Assembly: GCA_013334545.1 (NCBI GenBank)
Contig: JAAXXJ010000065.1
Coordinates: 1-12,568 of the forward strand
Source of the DNA: Nitrospirota bacterium
GTDB lineage: Bacteria > Nitrospirota > UBA9217
Direction of reading: 5' to 3'
Length of the DNA stretch: 12,568 nt
The stretch's first letter is position 1. The number at the start of each line of letters is the position of its first letter. Both the position numbers and the translations under genes were made by a program. Shown one piece after another: positions 1-6,193 of the stretch. The notes beneath the pieces were generated by a model that saw only the letters and a program-made list of their open reading frames with translations, made no database searches and had not been told where the DNA came from.

Positions 1-1175
1 TCGCCCAAGCCGCATTCGCCGACGAGGCGTTCGCGCTCCATTTTCTTGAGGACACCTATGCGTCAGGGCATGTCGCCGGAACCTGGGGCGATACGGCCCA
101 GCGCAAGGGGACCCATGATTACTATAACGAGCACGGCATCGAAACTACGCGATGGAAGGGCAGTCCGATCGTTCTGCTGGGAGACGCTTGGATGCGTTCC
201 GAGGATGCGCAACGCGCGTCCGCAGCCATCCGGACGAGCATCGAGCAATTCCTGGACGCCGCTTCCGGAAGGAGCATGGCCGTCGCCGTTCCTGCCGGCC
301 TGCGGGCAGTCCCGGAGTCGCTGAATGTCTGCACCTTCACGAAGGTTCCCCCATTCCCGGCGCAGCAGCCCGGCGTCCGCACGCTTCTTGCCGACGTCAT
401 CAGGGACACCCCAGTACCGGGCCTGGGGCCGGGGCCGGGAGATTTTCCCCGCTTCCGGTCGGAGCTTGGCCCCTTCATCGGACTGTCCACGGGAGCATAT
501 GCGCGTCAGGTGGACGGAGGCTTTGGCGCTACGCAAACGACCGACGGTACCATCGGCGGTCTGGATGTTGCCCTCCGGCTGGGGTTCGGACTCGAAGGCG
601 TGCTGAACGAGGCAGGCGACGGCCTGATCTACCTGGACCTCGGGGTCCGACAGGACGCGGCTTCGACGATGAAGATCTCGGAATCTCCCAGCATCGCACA
701 GGGAGGAGCGATCACCGCCGCGATACCGTCGCGCTCCGCCTACACGGTGCGCCTGCGCATGCCCTTCTGGCTGATCCCGGGGGATCTGCTCCTGGCATTA
801 CCGGTCCTGGCGTTCTCCCCGGACACCTACACCAAGATGGCTGTTGTCGCCAGCAACGGAGGGCTCATCCCGTGGCAATCGGGGATCGCCACGCCGATCG
901 GCCGGTTCCAGTTCGTCCTCGGGCGCGAAGTGGGCATTTCCTTCTACGGTTACGGGCGGCAGGAAGACAATCTGGTCATCCCTTCATCAGCGCCCGGCGG
1001 CGCCACGCTCATCAAGCTTCGGTCCGTGAGCTTCGATTTTCCCGTGCTCGAGTACCGCCCCTTCCGGTCGTTCTCCCTGGACCAGAGCTCAAGCCTCCTC
1101 GCGCAGCTGTACTTCGGTTTTCGAATCCCCCTGGACCGTGTCGTCCATCAGCCCGGCGGGAGCGCCGGAGCCTGA
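1..1175 (+). CDS. Zinc-dependent phospholipase C/P1-nuclease-like protein with beta-rich C-terminal region (5' partial)
   Basis: The reading frame is already open at the window edge (first full codon at base 3) and runs to TGA at 1173-1175, giving 390 visible residues, so the true start lies upstream. The N-terminal part shows HFLEDTYASGH (His13, Asp17 and His23, numbered from the first visible codon), then THDYYNEHG (His38, Glu43). This matches the metal-site pattern of zinc-dependent phospholipase C and S1/P1 nucleases, as in the Bacillus cereus enzyme with H-x3-D-x5-H followed by H and E. After a Pro/Gly-rich linker (about 86-156), residues 157-390 are rich in alternating hydrophobic and aromatic strands and look like a beta-sheet or outer-membrane-barrel-like region, although the protein does not end in Phe. 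The family hydrolyses phosphoester bonds. The substrate and the role of the C-terminal region are unknown. An internal ATG at 192 lies after the metal motifs and is not the start. Confidence 0.72.
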   Translation, partial: AQAAFADEAFALHFLEDTYASGHVAGTWGDTAQRKGTHDYYNEHGIETTRWKGSPIVLLGDAWMRSEDAQRASAAIRTSIEQFLDAASGRSMAVAVPAGLRAVPESLNVCTFTKVPPFPAQQPGVRTLLADVIRDTPVPGLGPGPGDFPRFRSELGPFIGLSTGAYARQVDGGFGATQTTDGTIGGLDVALRLGFGLEGVLNEAGDGLIYLDLGVRQDAASTMKISESPSIAQGGAITAAIPSRSAYTVRLRMPFWLIPGDLLLALPVLAFSPDTYTKMAVVASNGGLIPWQSGIATPIGRFQFVLGREVGISFYGYGRQEDNLVIPSSAPGGATLIKLRSVSFDFPVLEYRPFRSFSLDQSSSLLAQLYFGFRIPLDRVVHQPGGSAGA

Positions 1176-1181
1176 CATGAA

Positions 1182-1206
1182 GCGGATCTGGTACACAGGG
1201 ATCCGC
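1182..1206 (+). terminator. Possible terminator hairpin after the phospholipase-like gene
   Basis: GCGGATC (1182-1188) and GATCCGC (1200-1206) form a perfect 7-bp stem with an 11-base loop, starting 7 bases after the stop codon. The following bases (ATTGCCTTTGA) have only a short T-run, so this is a weak or Rho-assisted terminator at best. Confidence 0.35.
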
Positions 1207-1311
1207 ATTGCCTTTGACTGGCGGAACTATTTCTAGTCGCTAGGAGGTCATATTGCACTTGATGACAACCATATCACGAAATGAGATTTGGCCCTCTATT
1301 TCTCTTATGTA

Positions 1312-1339
1312 TGGATAGAAATGCTCAGAAAAATATACT
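1312..1339 (+). promoter_or_regulatory. Weak sigma70-like promoter candidate
   Basis: TATACT at 1334-1339 matches the -10 consensus at five of six bases. TGGATA at 1312-1317 is a 4/6 match to the -35 hexamer, with 16-base spacing. Transcription from here would give a leader of roughly 290 bases that contains the structured element at 1502-1571. This rests on pattern matching alone. Confidence 0.25.
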
Positions 1340-1501
1340 ATGCTGTGAAGAGATTCAGCCGCAGGCTGCCTGGCGGAGCGCCTTCGAGACCAGCAGGTAA
1401 GCTCATCATGGCCGTCGTTCCCGGCGAGATACCGCACCACACTATATTACAATTCTATCCGCGATCTGGAGGATCCCATGATATCGATCGGACCATCGAG
1501 A

Positions 1502-1571
1502 GGGATTCCGACGGGAAACGTTACCTTGGACCTTGTAATGCCTACTCGATCAGCGAGGCGACGGAGATCCC
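1502..1571 (+). promoter_or_regulatory. Candidate structured leader RNA (three-way junction, possible riboswitch)
   Basis: The outer helix pairs GGGATTCCG (1502-1510) with CGGAGATCCC (1562-1571): nine base pairs with one bulged G at 1566. It encloses two hairpins. One pairs CGTTAC (1519-1524) with GTAATG (1535-1540), six pairs including one G-U, with a 10-base loop. The other pairs CTCG (1545-1548) with CGAG (1554-1557), with a 5-base loop. The junction strands are ACGGGAAA, CCTA and GCGA. The element sits on the coding strand 65 bases before the first gene of a Mo/W-pterin enzyme operon, so a molybdenum- or tungsten-cofactor-responsive element is the natural hypothesis. I could not match it reliably to a known class. 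The pairing is seen; the function is inferred. Confidence 0.4.
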
Positions 1572-1620
1572 GAGGGAGGCCGCGAGACTGATAAGATTCA
1601 CGATGGGTCTGTATTGTCGA

Positions 1621-1628
1621 AAGGAGGG
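1621..1628 (+). promoter_or_regulatory. Strong ribosome binding site for the Fe-S subunit
   Basis: AAGGAGGG lies eight bases before ATG 1637 and fixes that start. A GTG at 1633 is out of frame with the gene. CCTT in the P2 loop of the upstream RNA (1531-1534) could pair with AAGG here, a possible but unproven route to translational control. Confidence 0.7.
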
Positions 1629-1636
1629 TTCTGTGA

Positions 1637-2326
1637 ATGAATACGCGCGATGAGTCGTCATCCAATGAAGTGACTCGACGGCAATTCCTGATCCAGGCCG
1701 GTGTCGCCGGATTTACCGCGGCGATGGGCGTGCAATGGCTCTTTCCCGGCCATGTGCTGGCCATTCCGAACGCCGAGGGCTTTCTCCTCGTCGACATGAA
1801 AAAATGCCAGGGGTGCGGCACCTGCATGATGACCTGCTCCCTTGCTCATACCGGAGAGGCCTCCTATACCCTTTCACGCATCCAGATCCAGCAGGATTCC
1901 TTCAAGGACTGGCCGGGTGACATCCATATGGCCCAGTGCCATCAGTGCAAGGACGCGCCCTGCGTTGAGGTGTGCCCGGTCGAGCCGGTCAAGGCGAACA
2001 AGCCGAATCCCAAGTTCGGGAATGTTCGCATGATCGACCAGAAGTTGTGCATCGGATGCCAGGCATGCATAGCCGCCTGTCCGTTCACTCCGGTCCGCGT
2101 CCAGTGGAATCATATTATTTCCAAGTCGCAGAAATGCGACCTCTGCGCCGATACTCCCTACCTGGGCGAGAAAGGCGGGCCCGGCGGAACGCAGGCCTGC
2201 GTCAAGGTCTGTCCGGTCGGCGCGATCTCATTCACCCCTGTCATGCCCGGTGAGAATACCGAAGAATCCTATTATACCAATTTGCGAACCGCTGTCTGGC
2301 AGAAGCTCGGCATGACGGCGAAGTAA
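1637..2326 (+). CDS. Tat-targeted 4x[4Fe-4S] ferredoxin-type electron-transfer subunit
   Basis: This 229-residue protein opens with a twin-arginine signal (T-R-R-Q-F-L at residues 13-18) followed by a hydrophobic stretch to about residue 43, so it is probably exported folded by the Tat system. Sixteen cysteines form four clusters: C57/60/63/67, C101/104/109/113, C138/141/144/148, and C167/170 with C188/192. This is the layout of the HycB/DmsB/NrfC-like electron-transfer subunits of molybdoenzymes. The E. coli ydh cluster likewise pairs such Fe-S proteins (YdhY and the Tat substrate YdhX) with an AOR-type enzyme, YdhV. The next gene, such an enzyme, begins 10 bases later, so the two presumably form one complex and this subunit relays its electrons. 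The start is set by the AAGGAGGG site. The electron partner beyond it is not visible, since no membrane cytochrome subunit is encoded here. Confidence 0.9.
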   Translation: MNTRDESSSNEVTRRQFLIQAGVAGFTAAMGVQWLFPGHVLAIPNAEGFLLVDMKKCQGCGTCMMTCSLAHTGEASYTLSRIQIQQDSFKDWPGDIHMAQCHQCKDAPCVEVCPVEPVKANKPNPKFGNVRMIDQKLCIGCQACIAACPFTPVRVQWNHIISKSQKCDLCADTPYLGEKGGPGGTQACVKVCPVGAISFTPVMPGENTEESYYTNLRTAVWQKLGMTAK

Positions 2327-2336
2327 GGGAGGCGGT

Positions 2337-4475
2337 ATGACCATGTACGGATATGCAGGCAAGATACTCCGGCTTGATCTGACGAATCAAAAGGTCCTTG
2401 TCCTGAACACGGAGAAGTACCGCGGCTGGGGCGGCGGCCACGGCCTTGGTGCGGCGCTGTTCTGGGAATTCTGCAAGGACAAGACGATCATTGACGGCCG
2501 CAATCCCGCCAACGTCTGCGTTGTCGCGACCTCTCCTCTCTGCGGCACGGGGGTGCCGTCCGCAACAGGTCGGTGCGAGGTGGTCGGGGTGGGCGTGGGG
2601 TATGACGGGATCTCCTGGTTCACCCGTTCCGGCATCGGCGGCCGTTTCTCGACGATGCTCAAATACGCCGGCTGGGACGCCATTGTCATAGAAGGCAGGT
2701 CTGAAAAGCCGGTATGGGTGGACATCCGCAACGACAAAGTTGTTATTCGCGACGCTGCCGGGCTCTGGGGAAAGGACACGTGGTCTGCCCAGCAGGAAAT
2801 CTGGGGGATTATTGGCTCACCGAGCGGGACGCACCATGCCTGGCAGGACCTTGGTGATCTCAAAGATGCCGACAAGCGGGAGTCGAGGGACGAGGGAAGA
2901 ACAACGCAAAAGCCGGCGGTGATGGTCATCGGGCCTGCGGGAGAAAACCAATGCCACGGGGCGCTGATCCATGACGCGGGCAACGGCGCGGGACAGGGTG
3001 GTTTCGGCTCTGTCTGGGGGGCAAAGAATCTCAAAGCCATCAGCGTCATCGGCACGGGATCGATCAAGGTGGCGGATCCCAAAGCGCTCATTCAGGCGCG
3101 TCAGGCCCTCAAGCGGAAATATATCACGAGCTACGACAAGCCCGATTTCCGTCAATGGTCCCGCATCGGAGGAATGGCACGGCCGATCGTGCAGGCGCCG
3201 ATACCCACGGATGAACGGCGTCCCCAGTCATGCCAGGGCTGCGTCAATGGCTGCCGTTCCCGCACGAACCTCGGTTACGGCAACGAATCTGCCTGTCAGG
3301 AAACCTCGTGGTACAACGAGTATATCCAGAAGGTCGCAAAGAACGTCAAGGAGTTCGGAGAATTGAGCCTCCGCGTTGCGGACCTCTGCCAGAAGTACGG
3401 CATCAATTCCTTCGTGTTCCAGACAGGGCTCCCCTGGCTCGAACATCTGCACGAGGAGGGGGTCCTTGGTCCGGGCAAGAAGATCCATTCCACGCTGCCC
3501 TGGGAGAAGCTCGGTACGCTCGAGTTCGCCGAGAAGCTGATCCATGCGCTTTCGACCAAAACGGATATCGGCAAGGACCTTGCGGAAGGCTGGGTCCCGG
3601 CGGCCCGGAAATGGGGCCGCGAAGAGGACCTGCACACCGGGGCGATGCAGTTCTCCTATTGGGGATGCCCGGAGCATGGATACGATCCCCGCGCGGAGCT
3701 GGAATGGGGCTACGGAAGCATCATGGGCGACCGGGACACGAACCTGCACTGCTTCAACTTCATGTTCACGACCGTGAGCGCCGCCTTTGCCTACAGCCTT
3801 CCTCTCCGGATAGAAGCGGGGGAACTGGTCACGATCCAGGCACGGAAGATGGCGCCCTACGCAAAGAACAGGCCCGAGGTCTTCGATTTCAGCGACGCCA
3901 ACATGTATTCAGAATCTGTGGCACAGCTCGTACGCTGGCAGCAGCACTACTGCCGGTTCTGGAAGAATTCAGCCCTGTACTGCGATCTGAAGTGGCCCGA
4001 CCTTTTCAATACGAACACCCCGAACCGCGAGGGCGCCACCGGTTCGTCGGATGCGGGAGAGCAGGTCTTTTGGAACGCCGTGACCGGCGATGCCATGACC
4101 CTGGAAAAGGGGATTGCACTGGGCCGTCGGATCTGGAACCTGGACAACGCAATATGGGTGCTGCAAGGCCGCCACCGCGACATGGTTCACTTTGCGCCTT
4201 ATGTGTACGAGACGAAATACGAAAAGAACGAGCTGTTTCCCTTCTATATGTGGCCCTGCAGGGACGAGAAGGGGAAGTGGGCGTACACCGATCTGATGGG
4301 CCGATCATTGGATAAGAAGAAATTCGATGAGTGGAAGACCCTATTCTATCGGCTTGAAGGCTGGAATACGAAGACCGGGTGGCCGACGAGAAGCACGCTC
4401 GAAAAATTGGACCTGGGATTTGCCGCAGATGCCCTGAAAGCGGCAGGCCGACTGGGAGAGGAGGAGAAGGCATGA
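2337..4475 (+). CDS. Aldehyde:ferredoxin oxidoreductase (AOR) family protein, YdhV-like
   Basis: This 712-residue protein opens with the AOR-family pattern MYGYAGKILRLDLT and WGGGHGLGAALFWE, and carries the family segments GPAGEN and GGFGSVWGAKNLKAI. Cysteines C299-x2-C302-x3-C306 fit the binding motif of the single [4Fe-4S] cluster. The fourth ligand may be C472 (NLHCFNF). The family binds a bis-pyranopterin tungsten or molybdenum cofactor and typically oxidises aldehydes or reduces acids. It is closest in layout and length to E. coli YdhV (about 700 residues), longer than archaeal AOR (about 605). About 30 extra charged residues sit around 161-192, before GPAGEN. No export signal is seen, although the upstream partner has one. 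ATG 2337 follows GGGAGG (2327-2332); ATG 2343 is an alternative. The stop overlaps the next start by 4 bases. The substrate is unknown. Confidence 0.9.
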   Translation: MTMYGYAGKILRLDLTNQKVLVLNTEKYRGWGGGHGLGAALFWEFCKDKTIIDGRNPANVCVVATSPLCGTGVPSATGRCEVVGVGVGYDGISWFTRSGIGGRFSTMLKYAGWDAIVIEGRSEKPVWVDIRNDKVVIRDAAGLWGKDTWSAQQEIWGIIGSPSGTHHAWQDLGDLKDADKRESRDEGRTTQKPAVMVIGPAGENQCHGALIHDAGNGAGQGGFGSVWGAKNLKAISVIGTGSIKVADPKALIQARQALKRKYITSYDKPDFRQWSRIGGMARPIVQAPIPTDERRPQSCQGCVNGCRSRTNLGYGNESACQETSWYNEYIQKVAKNVKEFGELSLRVADLCQKYGINSFVFQTGLPWLEHLHEEGVLGPGKKIHSTLPWEKLGTLEFAEKLIHALSTKTDIGKDLAEGWVPAARKWGREEDLHTGAMQFSYWGCPEHGYDPRAELEWGYGSIMGDRDTNLHCFNFMFTTVSAAFAYSLPLRIEAGELVTIQARKMAPYAKNRPEVFDFSDANMYSESVAQLVRWQQHYCRFWKNSALYCDLKWPDLFNTNTPNREGATGSSDAGEQVFWNAVTGDAMTLEKGIALGRRIWNLDNAIWVLQGRHRDMVHFAPYVYETKYEKNELFPFYMWPCRDEKGKWAYTDLMGRSLDKKKFDEWKTLFYRLEGWNTKTGWPTRSTLEKLDLGFAADALKAAGRLGEEEKA

Positions 4476-4861
4476 ATACCCGCTTATCGCCACCCAATCA
4501 TGAGCTTGCCATAAGGATCCTTGCGGCTGTTCCGTACAAGGACCGCATTCCCGCGGGCCGCCTCACGCCGCGGATGGGGATCACCCGCGGCAGCGTGCGC
4601 GGACTGCCTGAACTGCACCTGTACCTTGCTCCTGATACCAGGACGCTGCCGGGGATCAATCTGGACCGGCTGGCAGACTGGATCGAGCAGGTGATCAGGG
4701 ACCCTGAGCTTGCCGGAGCGGTAAGGGCCGCGACCCGCGCTGCCGGCAGTCATGTGGACGGGTGCCTGAAGGTGCATGATCTCGTCGGACTGCGCCTCGA
4801 TCAGGCCCGAGAAGCAGCCGAACGCCGTGCTGCCAATGCTCCGACAGGGGAGGAGTCGTGA
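4472..4861 (+). CDS. Conserved-context hypothetical protein (129 aa)
   Basis: I do not recognise this protein. Its ATG at 4472 overlaps the stop of the AOR-type gene (ATGA) and is preceded by GAGGAGGAGAAG, so it is translationally coupled; this start is preferred over an in-frame upstream one at 4379 inside the AOR gene. The product is soluble, with no signal peptide or membrane segment. The middle has a predicted strand (LPELHLYLAP) followed by acidic and amphipathic helices (about residues 55-80 and 100-122). The single cysteine lies in a DGCLKVHDL segment. Coupling to the catalytic gene suggests a small subunit, chaperone or maturation factor of the AOR-type enzyme, but that is inference from position only. 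Confidence 0.75.
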   Translation: MNTRLSPPNHELAIRILAAVPYKDRIPAGRLTPRMGITRGSVRGLPELHLYLAPDTRTLPGINLDRLADWIEQVIRDPELAGAVRAATRAAGSHVDGCLKVHDLVGLRLDQAREAAERRAANAPTGEES

Positions 4862-4862
4862 T

Positions 4863-5366
4863 ATGAAAACATCCCTCGGGACACTCATCGTTCTTTGCTC
4901 AATGCTGACCACGGCGTCAGCTGCGGAGAAAAAGGAGATAACCGGCGCAGTGGCGTACACCGACGTGCTCCGCTATGACCATACCGGGGACGGGAAGCGC
5001 GACCGTGTTCAGTTCTGGATGGAGTTCAGCGGCAGTCCGGCAATCGGGGCGCCCGGCGATCCGGGGCATCAGCCGGAATCCGGCTCCATCCGGTATTATC
5101 TTCAGGATGCGGACACCGGCACAAAGGTCATGAAATGGAGAAAAGGACTGGACATGGAAGGCGCGCCCAAGGATGCGCCCCTGCCCATGACGAACATCAG
5201 CATCAAGGGGAACACGGCGCGCTTTGAGGCCTTTGGAATGAACTGGACCATCACCGACGGCGGCGAGGGATACGAGAAGGACAAGATCGTTGTCGATGAC
5301 GGATTCAAGACGCTGGAAACAAAGAAGCTCTATGGCGGGGACGTCCGCATCGGACCCGCAAAATAA
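4863..5366 (+). CDS. Secreted/periplasmic protein with an EF-hand-like calcium loop
   Basis: This 167-residue protein starts at ATG 4863, one base after the preceding stop, with AGGAG just upstream. The first 21 residues form a Sec signal peptide (Lys2, a hydrophobic core, and a TASA-A cleavage region). The mature part has a D-x-T-x-D-G-x-x-D loop at D39-D47 (DHTGDGKRD), which resembles EF-hand, dockerin and thrombospondin-type-3 calcium sites. The rest alternates polar and aromatic residues and looks beta-rich (RYYLQD, ARFEAFGMNWTI). Its place between the AOR-type enzyme and fdhD suggests a periplasmic partner of the same system. No family was recognised and no catalytic motif is visible. 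An in-frame extension to 4776 would overlap the previous gene and bury the signal peptide, so it was rejected. Confidence 0.78.
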   Translation: MKTSLGTLIVLCSMLTTASAAEKKEITGAVAYTDVLRYDHTGDGKRDRVQFWMEFSGSPAIGAPGDPGHQPESGSIRYYLQDADTGTKVMKWRKGLDMEGAPKDAPLPMTNISIKGNTARFEAFGMNWTITDGGEGYEKDKIVVDDGFKTLETKKLYGGDVRIGPAK

Positions 5367-5376
5367 GGGGGTGTTC

Positions 5377-6132
5377 GTGAGCGACGCGACGGCTCAGGTT
5401 TCAGGAGGCAGGGATACCGGCGCAGCGGCAGTTGCGCCGAACGGGGAGCGACGGCAGCAAGGGCCTGAGGAGATCCCGGTCAGCGTGCGGTACAACGAGC
5501 GGGACGCGGTGACGCTCATGTGCTCTCCCAGCGAGCTGCGGGAGCTCGCTGTGGGCTGGCTCTTTGCCGAAGGGTTCCTCCAAAGCACAGGGGAGATCAT
5601 GAGCATCGGCGCATGCGACGAGATGCGCATGGTCACCGTGACGGCATCTCCGGACCGCTGGGACGTCGTATCACAGCGCCGCAGGACCCTCTCGAGCGGA
5701 TGCGGAGGAGGCACGAGCCGCCATCCGAACGAAGAGGAACTTCGGCGCATCGACGGCACGCACGATCCCAACTGCTCGCTGCTTCGTCACATGCTGGCTC
5801 ATGCGACAGAATACAAACGAACCGGCGGGATCCACGCCGCAGCCCTGACGGATGGTTCACGGATGCTTTTCCTGAGCGAGGACATCGGCAGGCATAATGC
5901 CGTGGACAAGGTCATCGGGCGCGGTCTCCTTGCCGGAACATCATTTGGCAGTACACAACTTATGACAACGGGAAGGATCTCATCGGACATCGTTATGAAG
6001 GCAGCCCGTGCGGGGATCCCGGTCGTGATCTCCCTGAGCGTCGCGACCTCGCTTGCAGCAGACCTGGCTCTCCGGGCGGGCATTCTCCTCGTCGGCAGGG
6101 GAGCGCAGCCGGAACCGATCGTGTATCGGTAG
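5377..6132 (+). CDS. fdhD: FdhD-type sulfurtransferase for a Mo/W-pterin enzyme
   Basis: The 251-residue product carries the FdhD hallmarks GGIHAAAL, EDIGRHNAVDK (from Glu168) and TGRISSDIVMKAARAGIPV (from Thr198). FdhD accepts sulfur from the cysteine desulfurase IscS and passes it to the bis-pterin molybdenum cofactor of formate dehydrogenase, activating it in the cytoplasm. The active-site segment here is SSGCGGG (Cys109), with glycine at the second position of the C-x-x-C pair of E. coli FdhD (Cys121/Cys124). No formate dehydrogenase lies in the window, and the gene is 10 bases after an AOR-operon gene, so the client may be the AOR-type enzyme. GTG 5377 is preferred because AAGGGGG (5364-5370) sits six bases upstream; GTG 5371 is in frame but too close to it. 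Confidence 0.88.
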   Translation: MSDATAQVSGGRDTGAAAVAPNGERRQQGPEEIPVSVRYNERDAVTLMCSPSELRELAVGWLFAEGFLQSTGEIMSIGACDEMRMVTVTASPDRWDVVSQRRRTLSSGCGGGTSRHPNEEELRRIDGTHDPNCSLLRHMLAHATEYKRTGGIHAAALTDGSRMLFLSEDIGRHNAVDKVIGRGLLAGTSFGSTQLMTTGRISSDIVMKAARAGIPVVISLSVATSLAADLALRAGILLVGRGAQPEPIVYR

Positions 6133-6193
6133 GTTGCTGCAACGTTTGCCGGGATACCCGATTCCTGTAGGAGGGATGAAGAAAGGTGCTGCT

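Larger units (their letters stand above)
1176..1636 (+). other. Intergenic leader region upstream of the AOR-type operon
   Basis: This stretch of 461 bases has no convincing protein gene. In order it holds the hairpin at 1182-1206, a strong Shine-Dalgarno-like AGGAGGT (1242-1248) followed by a 21-codon frame (TTG 1253 to TAG 1318), a weak promoter candidate (1312-1339), and a compact three-way-junction RNA candidate (1502-1571) ending 65 bases before the Fe-S gene. Bases 1220-1350 are visibly richer in A/T than the flanking genes, as expected of promoter DNA. A 121-codon frame starting at TTG 1288 crosses the region but overlaps the next gene out of frame and looks spurious. Confidence 0.6.

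Noticed and set aside
152..1180. A 342-codon + strand frame parallel to the phospholipase-like gene
   Set aside because: The translation is Arg/Pro-rich shadow sequence; the other frame carries the zinc-site motifs and a coherent protein.
1240..1440. A 66-codon - strand frame in the leader region
   Set aside because: Short, with no recognised motif and no supporting context; it lies opposite the promoter and leader of a + strand operon.
1288..1653. A 121-codon + strand frame beginning at TTG 1288
   Set aside because: It has no good ribosome site and no recognisable family, overlaps the well-supported Fe-S gene out of frame, and runs across the structured leader RNA.
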